Shown: positions 52,596 through 61,832, counted from the stretch's first letter. The stretch is 64,000 nt of DNA from Labilithrix sp. (GCA_019637175.1 JAHBWD010000024.1:1-64000); one strand, 5' to 3'. The notes: generated from the letters alone by a model not told the origin. A program made the numbers and translations.

Positions 52596-54168
52596 TCCGG
52601 CCACGACGCACGTCATCGAGATCGAGACGGGCATCGGCGAGCCCGCCTTCATCCCGCTTTCCATGGGGCACGAGCTCCAGCCGATCAGCGTCGGCAAGAA
52701 AGGAATGTGGAGGATCGAGTCGCCGCGCGTGCTCGACGTGCACGCGTTCGTGTATTTCGACGGGACCTCGCTCTTCTTGCAGAGCGCCGACGAGTCGCAG
52801 GCGGCGAGCGTCGACGGCTACCGCGTCGGCAAGGCGTGGACGGAGCTCCACGCCCCCTGCAAGATCGAGATCGGGATGGCGCGGCTGCGCTTCCGATCGC
52901 TCATCGCCGACGCCGACAACCAGGCGACGATCGGCATGGCGCAAGCGCCGGTGAACAGGCCGCCGCAAGGGCAGATCCCGCCGGCGGCGGGCAGCGCGCC
53001 GATGATGACCGGGCCGCACCAGGCGATGCCGCAGCAGATGCAGCAGCCGATGCCGCCGCCGATGATGACGGGCCCGCATCAGGCGATGCAGCAGCCGCCT
53101 CAACCGGGCGGCACACCGATCGCGTTCCCCAAAGCGGATCGCCCGTTCAAACCGGGCGAGTTCGCGGCGCCGCCCGACGACGAGTCCACGCGCATCGCCC
53201 CGCTCGAGGCGACGGGCGGCAACCGCTCGCTCAGCGGAGCGTCGGGATCGAATCCGCGTCCCGCGGCGGGTGTCGCGCCCGACGGTGCGTCGACGCGACC
53301 CGACGAGCGGCGCTTGCCGACGGGCGCGTTCGCCGCGCAAGGAGGCCCTCCTCCGCCGATGGGGAGCGGGCCCTACGGCGCGGTGGGGAGCGCGCCGGGT
53401 CAGCCGCCGAACCTCGGCGCGGGCGCGATGGGCTATCCGCCGCAAGGCGCACCGCAAGGGTATCCGCCGCAGGGCTACCCGAATCCGGGCATGAACCCCG
53501 CGATGATGCAGGGACCGGTCCCGCAAGGATCGATGGGGCCGCCGGGAGGCTACGGCTCGATGACGCCACAAGGCGTGCAGCAGCCGCCTCCGCCCGAGGG
53601 CAACGATCTGCTCTCGCAGCTCAAGAAGAACTCGATCCCGAAGATCATCGCGCTCGGGCTCTTCCTCGTCGCCGGCGTCCTCTTTCTCGTGTCCGACGAC
53701 GAAGACGAGCAGCCCGCGCCGAAGAAGAAGCCCGTGGCCACGCTCGACGGCGGCGCGCTCGCCGACGGCGGGAAGGTCGCCGCGCAGCAGCCCCCCGACG
53801 CTTCGGCGACGGGGACGGTCGCGACCCCCGAGGTGCCACCGGTGGGACCTACCGCGCCGGTATGGCCCGCGGGCGTCCCGTGCCCTCCGCCGAACTGGCC
53901 GCCCAACACGCCGCTGCCGTGCGTGCCCAACAGCGTCCCGGTGGAGACGCCGCAGCAGGGCCCCGACAAGCCGCCGGAGAAGCCGAGCGCGCCGCTGCCG
54001 GTGGGAACGAAGACGCTCGAGCGGCAGGCGGTCGACTACGTCGCGTCCGGCGACACCGTGCGCGCCGCGGCGGCGTACGAAGAGCTCGTCAAGCGCGACC
54101 CCAAGAACGCCGTCTACGCCGAAGCCGCGCGCATCCTGCGCGCCAAGCTCGACGCGGGCGCGCCGTAG
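52588..54168 (+). CDS. FHA-like, Pro-rich single-TM protein of the Tad cluster
   Basis: A 526-residue protein. Residues about 15-110 look like a degenerate FHA or FHA-fold domain (ISVGKKGMWRIESPRVLDVHAF, DGYRVGK) without the usual phosphothreonine residues. Residues 115-345 are Pro/Gln/Met/Gly-rich, including repeated PPQGYP and MMTGPHQAM units. One TM is at about 350-370, then a Pro-rich segment and a short helical TPR-like end (VDYVASGDTVRAAAAYEELVKRDP). The start overlaps the ATPase end by eight bases. It is the last gene of the cluster and may bridge the cytoplasmic motor and envelope. Confidence 0.65.
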   Translation: MANPATTHVIEIETGIGEPAFIPLSMGHELQPISVGKKGMWRIESPRVLDVHAFVYFDGTSLFLQSADESQAASVDGYRVGKAWTELHAPCKIEIGMARLRFRSLIADADNQATIGMAQAPVNRPPQGQIPPAAGSAPMMTGPHQAMPQQMQQPMPPPMMTGPHQAMQQPPQPGGTPIAFPKADRPFKPGEFAAPPDDESTRIAPLEATGGNRSLSGASGSNPRPAAGVAPDGASTRPDERRLPTGAFAAQGGPPPPMGSGPYGAVGSAPGQPPNLGAGAMGYPPQGAPQGYPPQGYPNPGMNPAMMQGPVPQGSMGPPGGYGSMTPQGVQQPPPPEGNDLLSQLKKNSIPKIIALGLFLVAGVLFLVSDDEDEQPAPKKKPVATLDGGALADGGKVAAQQPPDASATGTVATPEVPPVGPTAPVWPAGVPCPPPNWPPNTPLPCVPNSVPVETPQQGPDKPPEKPSAPLPVGTKTLERQAVDYVASGDTVRAAAAYEELVKRDPKNAVYAEAARILRAKLDAGAP

Positions 54169-54172
54169 TCGA

Positions 54173-54913
54173 TCAACGCGCGAGCGCGTGATCCGGGTGG
54201 CGGCGGCGGAGCACGAGCTCCGTCGCCGCGGCGTCGTCGACGCGGCCGAGCGCGTGGAGCGCGCGCGCCTCGAGGCCGAGCTCCTCCGGCTCGAGCGCGC
54301 GCGCGGAGAGCTTGCGCGTCGCCTGGATGAGCGTGAGCGCGCGCGCGGGATCGCCCGCGAGGAGCGCGCGACGCGCTTCGGTGACGAGGCGGGCCTCTTC
54401 GGCGAGATCGCTCGACGGATCCGGCGCGCGCGCGGCAGGAGCCGCGGCGCTTCCTTCGGTCGCGACCGCGCTCGCCGCGGGCTCGGGGTCACGCGCGTCC
54501 ATGCGCGGGTCGCGGCGGCGCGCCGCGCCGCCGCCCGCGAGCGTCGCTCCCGGCGTCGCCGAGCGCGCGTGCGTTCGAGCCTCGAGCGCGTCGCTCGCGG
54601 GAGGTCGCGGCGCTTCGGACGCGCCGATCGTGAAGGCGACCACGACGCCGAGCGCCGTCGTCACCGCGCCGAAGATACCGCCGACCGCGAGGAGCTTCAT
54701 CCCGGTCGCCGTCGTCGCCGCCTTGGTGACGGTCGCCGACGTCGTCGCGGCGCTCGGCGCCGTCGACGTCGCGGCCGACGCGCCCGCGGCCGCGACGCCG
54801 ACGCTCGTCGCGAGCGCGATGTCGGCGAAGAGCGCGTCGCGCTCCTCGGCGGTCGGTCCATCTTCGCGCGCGAGCGCGAACAGGTCGCGCGCGGTGGGGC
54901 GAGAAGCGCTCAC
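54173..54913 (-). CDS. Single-TM protein after ECF sigma (possible anti-sigma-like)
   Basis: A 246-residue protein starting at GTG 54913, which overlaps the sigma-factor stop as GTGA. The N-terminal 30 residues are helical, one TM sits near 70-90 (LLAVGGIFGAVTTALGVVVAF), and the C-terminal part has a helical TPR-like pair (EEARLVTEARRALLAGDPARALTLI). Genes directly after ECF sigma factors often encode their anti-sigma factor or a membrane partner. No zinc-binding anti-sigma motif is visible, so this is context only. Confidence 0.65.
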   Translation of the reverse strand: MSASRPTARDLFALAREDGPTAEERDALFADIALATSVGVAAAGASAATSTAPSAATTSATVTKAATTATGMKLLAVGGIFGAVTTALGVVVAFTIGASEAPRPPASDALEARTHARSATPGATLAGGGAARRRDPRMDARDPEPAASAVATEGSAAAPAARAPDPSSDLAEEARLVTEARRALLAGDPARALTLIQATRKLSARALEPEELGLEARALHALGRVDDAAATELVLRRRHPDHALAR

Positions 54914-55578
54914 GGCACCACCTCCATCCCCCCGGAAAGACGTTCGATTTCGGCGTCGAGCTCGACCCGCGCCACCCGCAGACGGGAGTAGACGGTGTTG
55001 AGTGGGATGTCGAGCGTGCGCGCGATCTCGGGCGCGGTCATCTGCTCGATCTCGTGCAGCACGAGCACTGCGCGGCGCCCCATCTCGATCGACGAGAGCG
55101 CGCGATCGAGCAGGTCGAGCGCCTGCTTGCGCGCCACGGCCTTCGCCTGCGGAGGATCGATCACTTGGCGATCTTGAGCGGCGCCGCCGTCGGGATCGAT
55201 CGGATGACGGCGACGGTGTCGACGCGCGTCCGAAGCGACGCGGAGGACGATCTGGAAGAGCCACGCGCGCGGACCGTGCCCGCGATCGACGAACTCGGCC
55301 CAGCGGCGATGCGCGACGACGAAGACCTCCTGACACTTGTCTTCGACGTCGCGATCCATGACGCCGAGGCGCCGCAGGTTGCGCCAGACGAACGCGACGT
55401 GCGCGTCGTAGACGAGGCGGAAGCGACGATCGCGATCGGTGTCGGCCTTCGAAGTCACGACGACGCTCTTGATCCCGCTCTCGGGTGCAGGGGGGCTCTC
55501 CTCACGCAGAGGCTCGTCGAGATCGACGAGGATCGCGCCGGCGCTCGCGAGCGGCAGGCTGTCGTAGGCGGCGCTCAT
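54910..55578 (-). CDS. ECF-type RNA polymerase sigma factor
   Basis: A 222-residue sigma-70 family protein of the extracytoplasmic-function type. Region 2 covers about 55-115 (YDAHVAFVWRNLRRLGV, DVEDKCQEVFVVAHRRW), and region 4 about 155-205 (LSSIEMGRRAVLVLHEIEQMTAPEIARTLDIPLNTVYSRL). The N-terminal 45 residues are an extra tail. The start overlaps the stop of the upstream gene as ATGA and the stop overlaps the next start as GTGA. Confidence 0.92.
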   Translation of the reverse strand: MSAAYDSLPLASAGAILVDLDEPLREESPPAPESGIKSVVVTSKADTDRDRRFRLVYDAHVAFVWRNLRRLGVMDRDVEDKCQEVFVVAHRRWAEFVDRGHGPRAWLFQIVLRVASDARRHRRRHPIDPDGGAAQDRQVIDPPQAKAVARKQALDLLDRALSSIEMGRRAVLVLHEIEQMTAPEIARTLDIPLNTVYSRLRVARVELDAEIERLSGGMEVVP

Positions 55579-56612
55579 GGAAGCCTCACGGACACGCCGA
55601 GCTCACCCGCCGCGTAGACCACCGTCGCCTCGCCCTCCTCGAGGATCGGAGCGCGCGTGAGGTTCGCGCCGAAGAGCGATCGCAGCTCGAGCGCGAGCCC
55701 GGCGCCGAGCTCGCCGCGGAGGACGGCGCCGGGACCGACCCCGACGCGACCCGCGCGGCCGGACGGCCCGGATCCTCCGATCGCGTCGCTGATGAGCAAC
55801 GCGGCGTCGACGCCGGCGCACAGATCGAGGCTGACGCCTCGTCGCTCGATGTAGTTGCCCGGGATGCGGCGACAGAAGTCGGCGCGCGCGCCGATGTGGC
55901 TCAGGCTCGCGGCGCCGGCCGGGCCGAGCGGAACGTCGCCCGTCGAGCGTCCGAAGTACGCCGACGGCCGCAACACCCAGCCCTTCGCGACCTCGATCGT
56001 GACGAAGGGCGCGAGGCCGGCCACGCCGCCCGTCGCGCTCACGCCGTTGCGCAGGTAGACCATCGAGCCGAGCTCGATCGCGATCGAGCGCTCGAGACTC
56101 GGCGGCGTGTCGTCGGGGGCGAGCGCCGGCGTGTCGCTCTCGGGCGCGGGCTCGGGCGCGGACACGGCCTGGACCGGCGGCGCGGGCGCGAAGCCCCAGA
56201 CGGGGGGATTGCCCGATCGCGCGGGCGGCGCTTCTTCCTTCGCGCGAGCCAGCTCGGCGTCGACCACGAGCGTCGCCCAGGCCCCGATCGCGCGCGCGAG
56301 CGCGACGCAGCTCGTCGAGTGATCGGTGACCGTTCGACGGGCGACCACGCCTCCGGCGTCGTCGACGATGACGGCCTCCGCGACCTTCGTGCCGGGCGAC
56401 TTGGGCACCCACGGAGGCGACACCGACATCGTCACCGCCCACCGCGCGCCTGGGCGGATCGGGTCGTTACCAGCGGGGCTTGCGCCCCCACGGGCGGGGG
56501 CCCTGGCCGTGGCAAGCGCGTCGTTCAACGCCGCGCGCGCGCGCTCGGCGTCGGAGCAATCCGAGCGCGCTTCGAGCACGACGTCGACGGCGACGGCATC
56601 CACACTGCTCAC
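55575..56612 (-). CDS. Beta-barrel-like protein upstream of ECF sigma
   Basis: A 345-residue protein. No clean signal peptide is visible at the GTG start, so the true start may differ. The region about 45-135 is mixed, then a Pro/Ala linker (135-175). The C-terminal 170 residues read as alternating beta strands (AIELGSMVYLRNGVSATGG, GWVLRPSAYFGRS, ELGVSVRLP), as in outer-membrane barrels. The same gene order (barrel-like protein, ECF sigma, membrane protein) occurs in other Polyangia; exact function is unknown. Confidence 0.6.
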   Translation of the reverse strand: MSSVDAVAVDVVLEARSDCSDAERARAALNDALATARAPARGGASPAGNDPIRPGARWAVTMSVSPPWVPKSPGTKVAEAVIVDDAGGVVARRTVTDHSTSCVALARAIGAWATLVVDAELARAKEEAPPARSGNPPVWGFAPAPPVQAVSAPEPAPESDTPALAPDDTPPSLERSIAIELGSMVYLRNGVSATGGVAGLAPFVTIEVAKGWVLRPSAYFGRSTGDVPLGPAGAASLSHIGARADFCRRIPGNYIERRGVSLDLCAGVDAALLISDAIGGSGPSGRAGRVGVGPGAVLRGELGAGLALELRSLFGANLTRAPILEEGEATVVYAAGELGVSVRLP

Positions 56613-57075
56613 AGGGACCCATCATGGCCGCTCCATCACGTCTCCGTCGCGCCCCGCTGGATTTATTGTGATCGCGACGGATCGATCCATCGAGGTGGAG
56701 GTGCTCGCCTCCCCTCCCCTGCAATACCCCTGTCACAACCGTCGATTCGGTGGCTGAGGCCTACACCCTTAGGGGCTGTCCCCCCCATGGGTACCCCCGA
56801 TCCAGCCGCCAGTCCCCGGCCTGGCGAAAATTCCGAGCAGGGTGTCGGAGCCCCCAATTCGAGTCCGCGGTGGCGGGCCAACCCCACGAATTGTCAGTCG
56901 AGCGCGCTCGCTTCCCGTGCAGAAACACGCGAATTCGCTGCCTGGAAGACGAGGCGCTCCCGATCCACGGGGGCACCTGGCACACATGTAGGCATCCAGT
57001 TTTCCTCAGGATTTTCGCCAAGGCGCGCGCTTGGCCTCGGTCGTGCTTCCTTGCACGCGCTCGCGAGGGACCTAC
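56613..57075. other. Intergenic region of 463 bases, no gene seen
   Basis: This gap lies between divergent genes, the GTG start at 56612 and ATG 57076. Short palindromes occur (CCATGG and GGTACC near 56800; GCCAG...CTGGC near 56810-56827), but I see no tRNA, known riboswitch or convincing frame. It likely carries two promoters. GAGGGA just before 57076 is the ribosome site of the next gene. Confidence 0.55.
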
Positions 57076-58278
57076 ATGGCGAAAATTGGCTCTACCCTCA
57101 CCATCATTCTTGCCGTCGCTGTCGGCGGCTCCGTCGTCGTCGCTTGCTCCGATGACGACGCCGGCCGACTCGGTCGGCCCGGAAGCTCGGGCAACGCCGC
57201 CAGCGGCGGCGTCGGCGGCGACGGCGGCCCCGGAAGCTCCGGCGGCCCCAACGGCGGCCCGCCTCCGGAAGAAGTGCTCTTCCGGGCGCTGGAGCCCGAT
57301 CTCCAACAGAAGTGCGGTGGCCAGTGCCACACCGACGGCACCTACAAGCCCGCGCCGCCGGTCTTCCTCGCGCCGCCCGACGCGTACAAGTCGATCAAGG
57401 CGGCGCCTGGAATGGTCACGCCGGACTACTACCAGAGCGCGCTGCTCCAGAAGGGCGCGCACGCCGGTCCCGCCGTCGGAACCGATCCGACGTTCGAGGA
57501 GAAGGTCATCGCCTGGCTCAAGATGGAGTCGGCCGTCATCCAGTCGCAGAGGAAGCCCTCGACCGACCCGATCACGCTGACCAACGGACCGAACGACGTC
57601 GATCTCACGAAGGCGGCGATCGGCGGCTTGAGCGGCGTTCACCTGAAGTTCAACGCTTCGCTCGTCGGCAACATCCTCTCCTTGAGCGGCTTGAAGCTCG
57701 TCGCGCCCGCGGGCACCGACGTGCACATCCTCAAGCCGAGGTTCATCAAGGTCCTGCCGAAGCCGGACGAGACGAACCGCAGCGAGATCCCCGATCCCGC
57801 CGACAGCTTCTCGAACTCCGACCAGACCGTCCCCGGCGGCGCGGAGACGGAGCTCGCGCCGGGCTCGGCGCTCTTCGCGGGCGCGGGATGGACGCCGTTC
57901 GACTTCGCGACCGACAAGATCCGGATCGAGATCGACAAGCTCGAGCCCGGCAAGGTGCAGGTCATCTCGGCGCCGAAGGTCTGCGCGAACGTCGCGATGT
58001 TCACGGCGAACGTGCTCCCCGCGCTGCGCGGTCAGGCAGGCGGCTTCCTCAACTGCGCCAACTGCCACGGCAACGGCCTCGCCGGTCTCTCGCTCAACAA
58101 CGCGGACCAGGCGCTCGTCTGCAACCAGGTCCTCCTGAAGCTCAATCTCGGCAACCTCGCGCAGAGCATCATGGTGACCAAGGTGACGGTCGGCCCCCAC
58201 AACGGGGGGATCACGCCTAATGCAGGGGCGTTCCCCGCAGTGTTCACCGGCAATCCGGGGGTCTGGCCCCCGCCCTGA
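57076..58278 (+). CDS. Lipoprotein with two heme-type motifs
   Basis: A 400-residue exported protein with lipobox VVAC, then a Gly/Ser-rich linker. CGGQCH at 80-85 has three residues between the cysteines rather than two, and CANCH at 327-331 is a normal CxxCH. Between them is a large beta-rich domain (GVHLKFNASLVGNILSLSG, DVHILKPRFIKVLP). It may be a diheme c-type cytochrome or a protein using CxxCH in a different way. It is the first of four same-strand genes for exported proteins. GAGGGA a few bases upstream marks ATG 57076. Confidence 0.68.
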   Translation: MAKIGSTLTIILAVAVGGSVVVACSDDDAGRLGRPGSSGNAASGGVGGDGGPGSSGGPNGGPPPEEVLFRALEPDLQQKCGGQCHTDGTYKPAPPVFLAPPDAYKSIKAAPGMVTPDYYQSALLQKGAHAGPAVGTDPTFEEKVIAWLKMESAVIQSQRKPSTDPITLTNGPNDVDLTKAAIGGLSGVHLKFNASLVGNILSLSGLKLVAPAGTDVHILKPRFIKVLPKPDETNRSEIPDPADSFSNSDQTVPGGAETELAPGSALFAGAGWTPFDFATDKIRIEIDKLEPGKVQVISAPKVCANVAMFTANVLPALRGQAGGFLNCANCHGNGLAGLSLNNADQALVCNQVLLKLNLGNLAQSIMVTKVTVGPHNGGITPNAGAFPAVFTGNPGVWPPP

Positions 58279-58372
58279 TTCGTACGACTCGGATTTCTCG
58301 CTGCGCCCCGCATGGCTCAGCGATTGCAAGACTCTGTAACCGTCACTCATGTGGAAGAAAGGTAGGGAGACG

Positions 58373-59641
58373 ATGCGACGTGGCACCCTGCGAAACCCCG
58401 CTTGGACGCTAGCTGCGTTCGGCCTCGCGGTCGCCCTCTCGGCCTGCGGTTCCGACGAAGGCGCCAACGACCCCGGGCAACTCCAGCCCGGTCCCCAGCC
58501 CGGCGAGCCGGGCTACCCTGGCGCCCCCGGAGAAGCCCAGACCCCCGAGGAGCAGGTCAAGCAGATCCTCGATGCGCGCAAGGCCGACTACGGCGAAGCG
58601 CTTCGCACCGCCAGCCTCAAGCTGCGCGACGAGCTCCCCAGCCTCGCCGAGATCAAGACGATCGAAGCGGCGGCTGACGAGGCCGGCAAGAAGGCCGCCT
58701 ACGAGAAGCTCGTCGACGACATGCTCGCGAGCCCGAAGTTCTCGAACGTGATGGTCAAGTTCTGGAAGGACACGTTCCGCACCGCGCAGGTCGGAGCCAT
58801 CCAGCAGGGCCAGCCGAACAAGGACACGGCGGCGAACTTCGCCGCGCAGGTCGTCGTCGAGGGTCGCAACTACAGCGAGCTCTTCACGGCCACCGCCAAC
58901 ACGTGCCCGACGTTCGACGCGGCGACCAGCACGTTCACCCCGGCGGCGTGCCCGGCGCACCCGAGCGGGCAGGCGACGGTCGGCCTGCTGACCGACTCGG
59001 GCCTCCTCGCCCAGTACTACTCGAACATGGCGTTCCGCCGCCTGCGCTTCATCCAGGAGACGTTCGCCTGCCAGAAGTTCCCGGCGGAGTACTCGTCGAC
59101 GCCGAAGCCGATGGGCAACGGCACGTTCACGGGCACGCAGCCGTTCGAGAGCATCACCGGCAAGCAGAACAAGCCCGACGCGCGTATCGACTTCCAGGAT
59201 ACGCAGGCGGTCATCTGCGCGAACTGCCACTCGACGATGAACCACCTCACGCCGCTCCTCATGGGCGCGAACGAGGCGGGCCTCTTCCAGACGCCCACCG
59301 CGCAGAACCCGTCCGAGGTTCTCGTCCCGATCCCGGGCGAGCCCAGGGCGCGTCGCATCGACTACCTGCCGGACGGCGAGGGCTTCTTCTGGCGCGCCGG
59401 AAAGCCGGTCACCGACCTCTCCTCGCTCGGCGCGGCCATCGCGGCGGATCCGGAAGTCGGCCGCTGCGCCGTCAACCGCGTCTGGAACTACGCGCTCTCG
59501 CGCGGCGACATCGTCAACGACCTCGCGACGATCCCGAACGCGGTCACCGACGGGTTCCGCACGCAGTTCGCGGCGAACAACGGCAACCTCAAAGAAATCA
59601 TCCGCGGCGTCTTCAAGTCCGAAGACTTCGTGAAGTTCTAA
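58373..59641 (+). CDS. DUF1549/DUF1553-like lipoprotein with CxxCH
   Basis: A 422-residue exported protein with lipobox LSAC. The N-terminal half resembles DUF1549 (ELPSLAEIKTI, YEKLVDDMLASPKFSNVMVKFW), and the C-terminal half ends like DUF1553/DUF1585 (VNRVWNYALSRGDI, KEIIRGVFKSEDFV). CANCH is at 282-286. In Planctomycetes such proteins are paired with DUF1501-type Tat proteins and a heme-c domain; here the whole is condensed to half the usual length. ATG 58373 follows AGGGAGA; an in-frame ATG at 58349 is less likely. Confidence 0.65.
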   Translation: MRRGTLRNPAWTLAAFGLAVALSACGSDEGANDPGQLQPGPQPGEPGYPGAPGEAQTPEEQVKQILDARKADYGEALRTASLKLRDELPSLAEIKTIEAAADEAGKKAAYEKLVDDMLASPKFSNVMVKFWKDTFRTAQVGAIQQGQPNKDTAANFAAQVVVEGRNYSELFTATANTCPTFDAATSTFTPAACPAHPSGQATVGLLTDSGLLAQYYSNMAFRRLRFIQETFACQKFPAEYSSTPKPMGNGTFTGTQPFESITGKQNKPDARIDFQDTQAVICANCHSTMNHLTPLLMGANEAGLFQTPTAQNPSEVLVPIPGEPRARRIDYLPDGEGFFWRAGKPVTDLSSLGAAIAADPEVGRCAVNRVWNYALSRGDIVNDLATIPNAVTDGFRTQFAANNGNLKEIIRGVFKSEDFVKF

Positions 59642-59664
59642 ACAGGGAAGGGAGTCAGAAAGCC

Positions 59665-60372
59665 ATGAAACGGATTGCTCTCACCCTGATCAGCGTCGCC
59701 GCTCTCGCGCTCGGCGCGTGTGACGGGACGTCAGACCAGCTGACCGGTGGCCCGGGCTCGCGCGACCCGCGCGACCCGAACTCGACCGCGGGCGGCGAAG
59801 ACACGACGTTCGACCACAACAACGACCCGGGCGGTACGTCGGAGAACACGAACCCGCCGGCGGAGCCCTCGCAGATCAAGATGGTCGGCTCGCCGGAGGT
59901 CACCTCGCGTCTCCACGCGTGCGGCAAGCTCACCGTCTCCTCGCTCGGCAGCATCCTGAACAGCCGCGGTCTCGTCGGCGTCCAGGGCGCGCAGCGTCCG
60001 CAGGGCGCGCAGACGGGCCTGGCGATCTACAACCAGGGCGCGTCGGCCGCCGCGCTCGGCGGGCCGAACTACAACGGTCGCGTGCCCGAGGCGCCGTTCG
60101 CGTCGACGTCGGCGATGGCGAAGATGTTCGACATCTTCACCATGGCCTCCTACGACGCGGTCGCGGCCAACTGGACCGCCACCGCTTGCCCGGACGTCAA
60201 GGTCCTCGGCGCCGACGGCAAGTTCACGCAAGACGGCCTCACCTGCCTCATGGGCAAGCCGGCCAAGCCCGAGCACGTCGCAATCGCGAATGATGCCATC
60301 GCCAAGAATGCCACTGACGGCGCCAAAATCGCCATTGCCGCGGTCCTCTCGGCCGCGCACACGTGCCAATAA
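59665..60372 (+). CDS. Unrecognised lipoprotein in the Tat/CxxCH gene set
   Basis: A 235-residue exported protein with lipobox LGAC. A Gly/Asp/Asn-rich linker (25-75) is followed by a domain with four cysteines (LHACGKL, ACPDV, LTCLMGK, HTCQ) at no regular spacing. No heme motif. It lies between the DUF1549-like gene and the Tat gene with 23 and 12 bases of spacing, so the four genes are probably one transcript. Confidence 0.62.
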   Translation: MKRIALTLISVAALALGACDGTSDQLTGGPGSRDPRDPNSTAGGEDTTFDHNNDPGGTSENTNPPAEPSQIKMVGSPEVTSRLHACGKLTVSSLGSILNSRGLVGVQGAQRPQGAQTGLAIYNQGASAAALGGPNYNGRVPEAPFASTSAMAKMFDIFTMASYDAVAANWTATACPDVKVLGADGKFTQDGLTCLMGKPAKPEHVAIANDAIAKNATDGAKIAIAAVLSAAHTCQ

Positions 60373-60384
60373 GGAGTCCACGTC

Positions 60385-61779
60385 ATGGTCGACCAGCGGC
60401 TGAAAGATCTTCAGGGAACGGGCCGGCGTGATTTCCTCCGGTGGAGTGCGACGGTTGCGGCGTGCCTCGGTCTCGAGCGCGCTCGCTTCCTCAACGCGCT
60501 GAACGATACGGCGGGCTCTGCGGCCGCCGACACGGCAGCGTGCGCCACCACCAACAAGGCGATCCTCATCAACGACGGCAACGGCGGCCTCTCGAACTGG
60601 ACCCAAGTGTTCCCGTTCACCAAGGTCATCGCGTCGACGAACGCGCAGTACTCGCACTACGCGCTCGGCAAGGCGGTCGCCGCGACGGGCTACGACAAGC
60701 CCTACAGCTACGCTCCGGATTCGCCGTGGCAAGCGGCGACGACGAAGTGGAAGATGTCGGCGTTCGTCGCCGGCACCAACGAGACGCACACGGCGACGCC
60801 GGCCTCGGCGATCAGCCTCGGTGCGAACGGCATGTACGCCTCGGCGGCGGCCATCCAGCAAGCCAACCCGACGCTGCTCCCGGTCCTCGCGGTCGGCGGC
60901 ATCCAGTTCGGCGCGGCGGCGGGAGCTCCCGCGGTCGCGGCCGTCGGCGCGGCCAACCAGCTCATCGACCTGTTCAACAGCGCCGCCTCGCGCGCGCTGC
61001 TCCAGGCCCCTGAGAACGGAGCGCTCGCGGAGGCCTACTACAAGGCGTTCGTCGGCCTCAACGCCGCGGCGGGTCGCACGACGACCGCCAAGCAGTACGG
61101 CACCGGCAAGGTCTCGATCAACCTGCTCTCCAAGAACCTCTCGGCGCAGCTGACGCCGACGGCGGCGGACGAGCAGCTGTTCGGCCTCACCGGCACCTCG
61201 CCGGGCGCGGTCCAGGCGATGACCCGCGCGATGATCACGACGGTCAAGGCCTTCTCGCTCGGCCTCACGTCGATGCTCATCATGCGCGCGTTCAACAACG
61301 ACCCGCACGGTCTCTTCGCCGGCGGCGACGCTCAGGCGATGCAGATGGCGCAGGCCGTCGGCAGGATGCTCAACGGTCTGCACGACTTCGCCAAGTCGAA
61401 GCAAGACCCGGCGTGCTCGGCGAAGACGCTCGCGGACAGCATCGTCCTCGGCGTCAGCGGCGACACGTACAAGGCGCCCTTCGCCCGCGCGGGCTGGGGC
61501 GACGGCACGCCGAACGGCTCGAACGTGCTGTACGTCATGGGCAACGGCTACCTCAAGACGGGGTGGTACGGCGACGTCGACCCGCAGCAGGGCGCGATCG
61601 GTTGGGACCCGGCGACGGGCAACACCGCCGGCGCCTACGCGGGCCGCGGCGCTGCGCTCGGCTCGTCGGCGGCGGCCGCGCTCCTCTTCGCGGTTGCGAA
61701 GGGCGACATGCGACGCGTCCGTGACTTCTACAACGGCGGCTCCATCGACGGCGTCGTCAACCTCAGCGTCACGGGCTGA
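60385..61779 (+). CDS. Tat-exported protein, DUF1501-like by context
   Basis: A 464-residue protein. The N-terminus has the twin-arginine motif RRDFLRW at about 14-20 and a short hydrophobic part, so folded export through Tat is expected. The body is Ala/Gly-rich, with MRAFNNDPHGLFAGGD near 291-306 and a C-terminal NGYLKTGWYGDVDPQQGAIGWDP block. Its place after a DUF1549/1553-like gene mirrors DUF1501 proteins, but sequence alone does not prove that family. Two hairpins follow the stop. Confidence 0.6.
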   Translation: MVDQRLKDLQGTGRRDFLRWSATVAACLGLERARFLNALNDTAGSAAADTAACATTNKAILINDGNGGLSNWTQVFPFTKVIASTNAQYSHYALGKAVAATGYDKPYSYAPDSPWQAATTKWKMSAFVAGTNETHTATPASAISLGANGMYASAAAIQQANPTLLPVLAVGGIQFGAAAGAPAVAAVGAANQLIDLFNSAASRALLQAPENGALAEAYYKAFVGLNAAAGRTTTAKQYGTGKVSINLLSKNLSAQLTPTAADEQLFGLTGTSPGAVQAMTRAMITTVKAFSLGLTSMLIMRAFNNDPHGLFAGGDAQAMQMAQAVGRMLNGLHDFAKSKQDPACSAKTLADSIVLGVSGDTYKAPFARAGWGDGTPNGSNVLYVMGNGYLKTGWYGDVDPQQGAIGWDPATGNTAGAYAGRGAALGSSAAAALLFAVAKGDMRRVRDFYNGGSIDGVVNLSVTG

Positions 61780-61792
61780 TTCATACGGAGGG

Positions 61793-61812
61793 GTCTCCGC
61801 TCTCGCGGAGAC
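61793..61812. terminator. Hairpin after the Tat-protein gene
   Basis: GTCTCCGC at 61793-61800 pairs exactly with GCGGAGAC at 61805-61812 across a TCTC loop. It lies 14 bases after the stop. Together with the next hairpin it probably ends this transcript. Confidence 0.5.
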
Positions 61813-61832
61813 GAGGGAACCTCGCTCGCGCC

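Noticed and set aside
56840..56900. tRNA-like T-arm (TTCGAGTCC)
   Set aside because: The flanking bases do not form a five-pair T stem and no acceptor or anticodon stem could be built.
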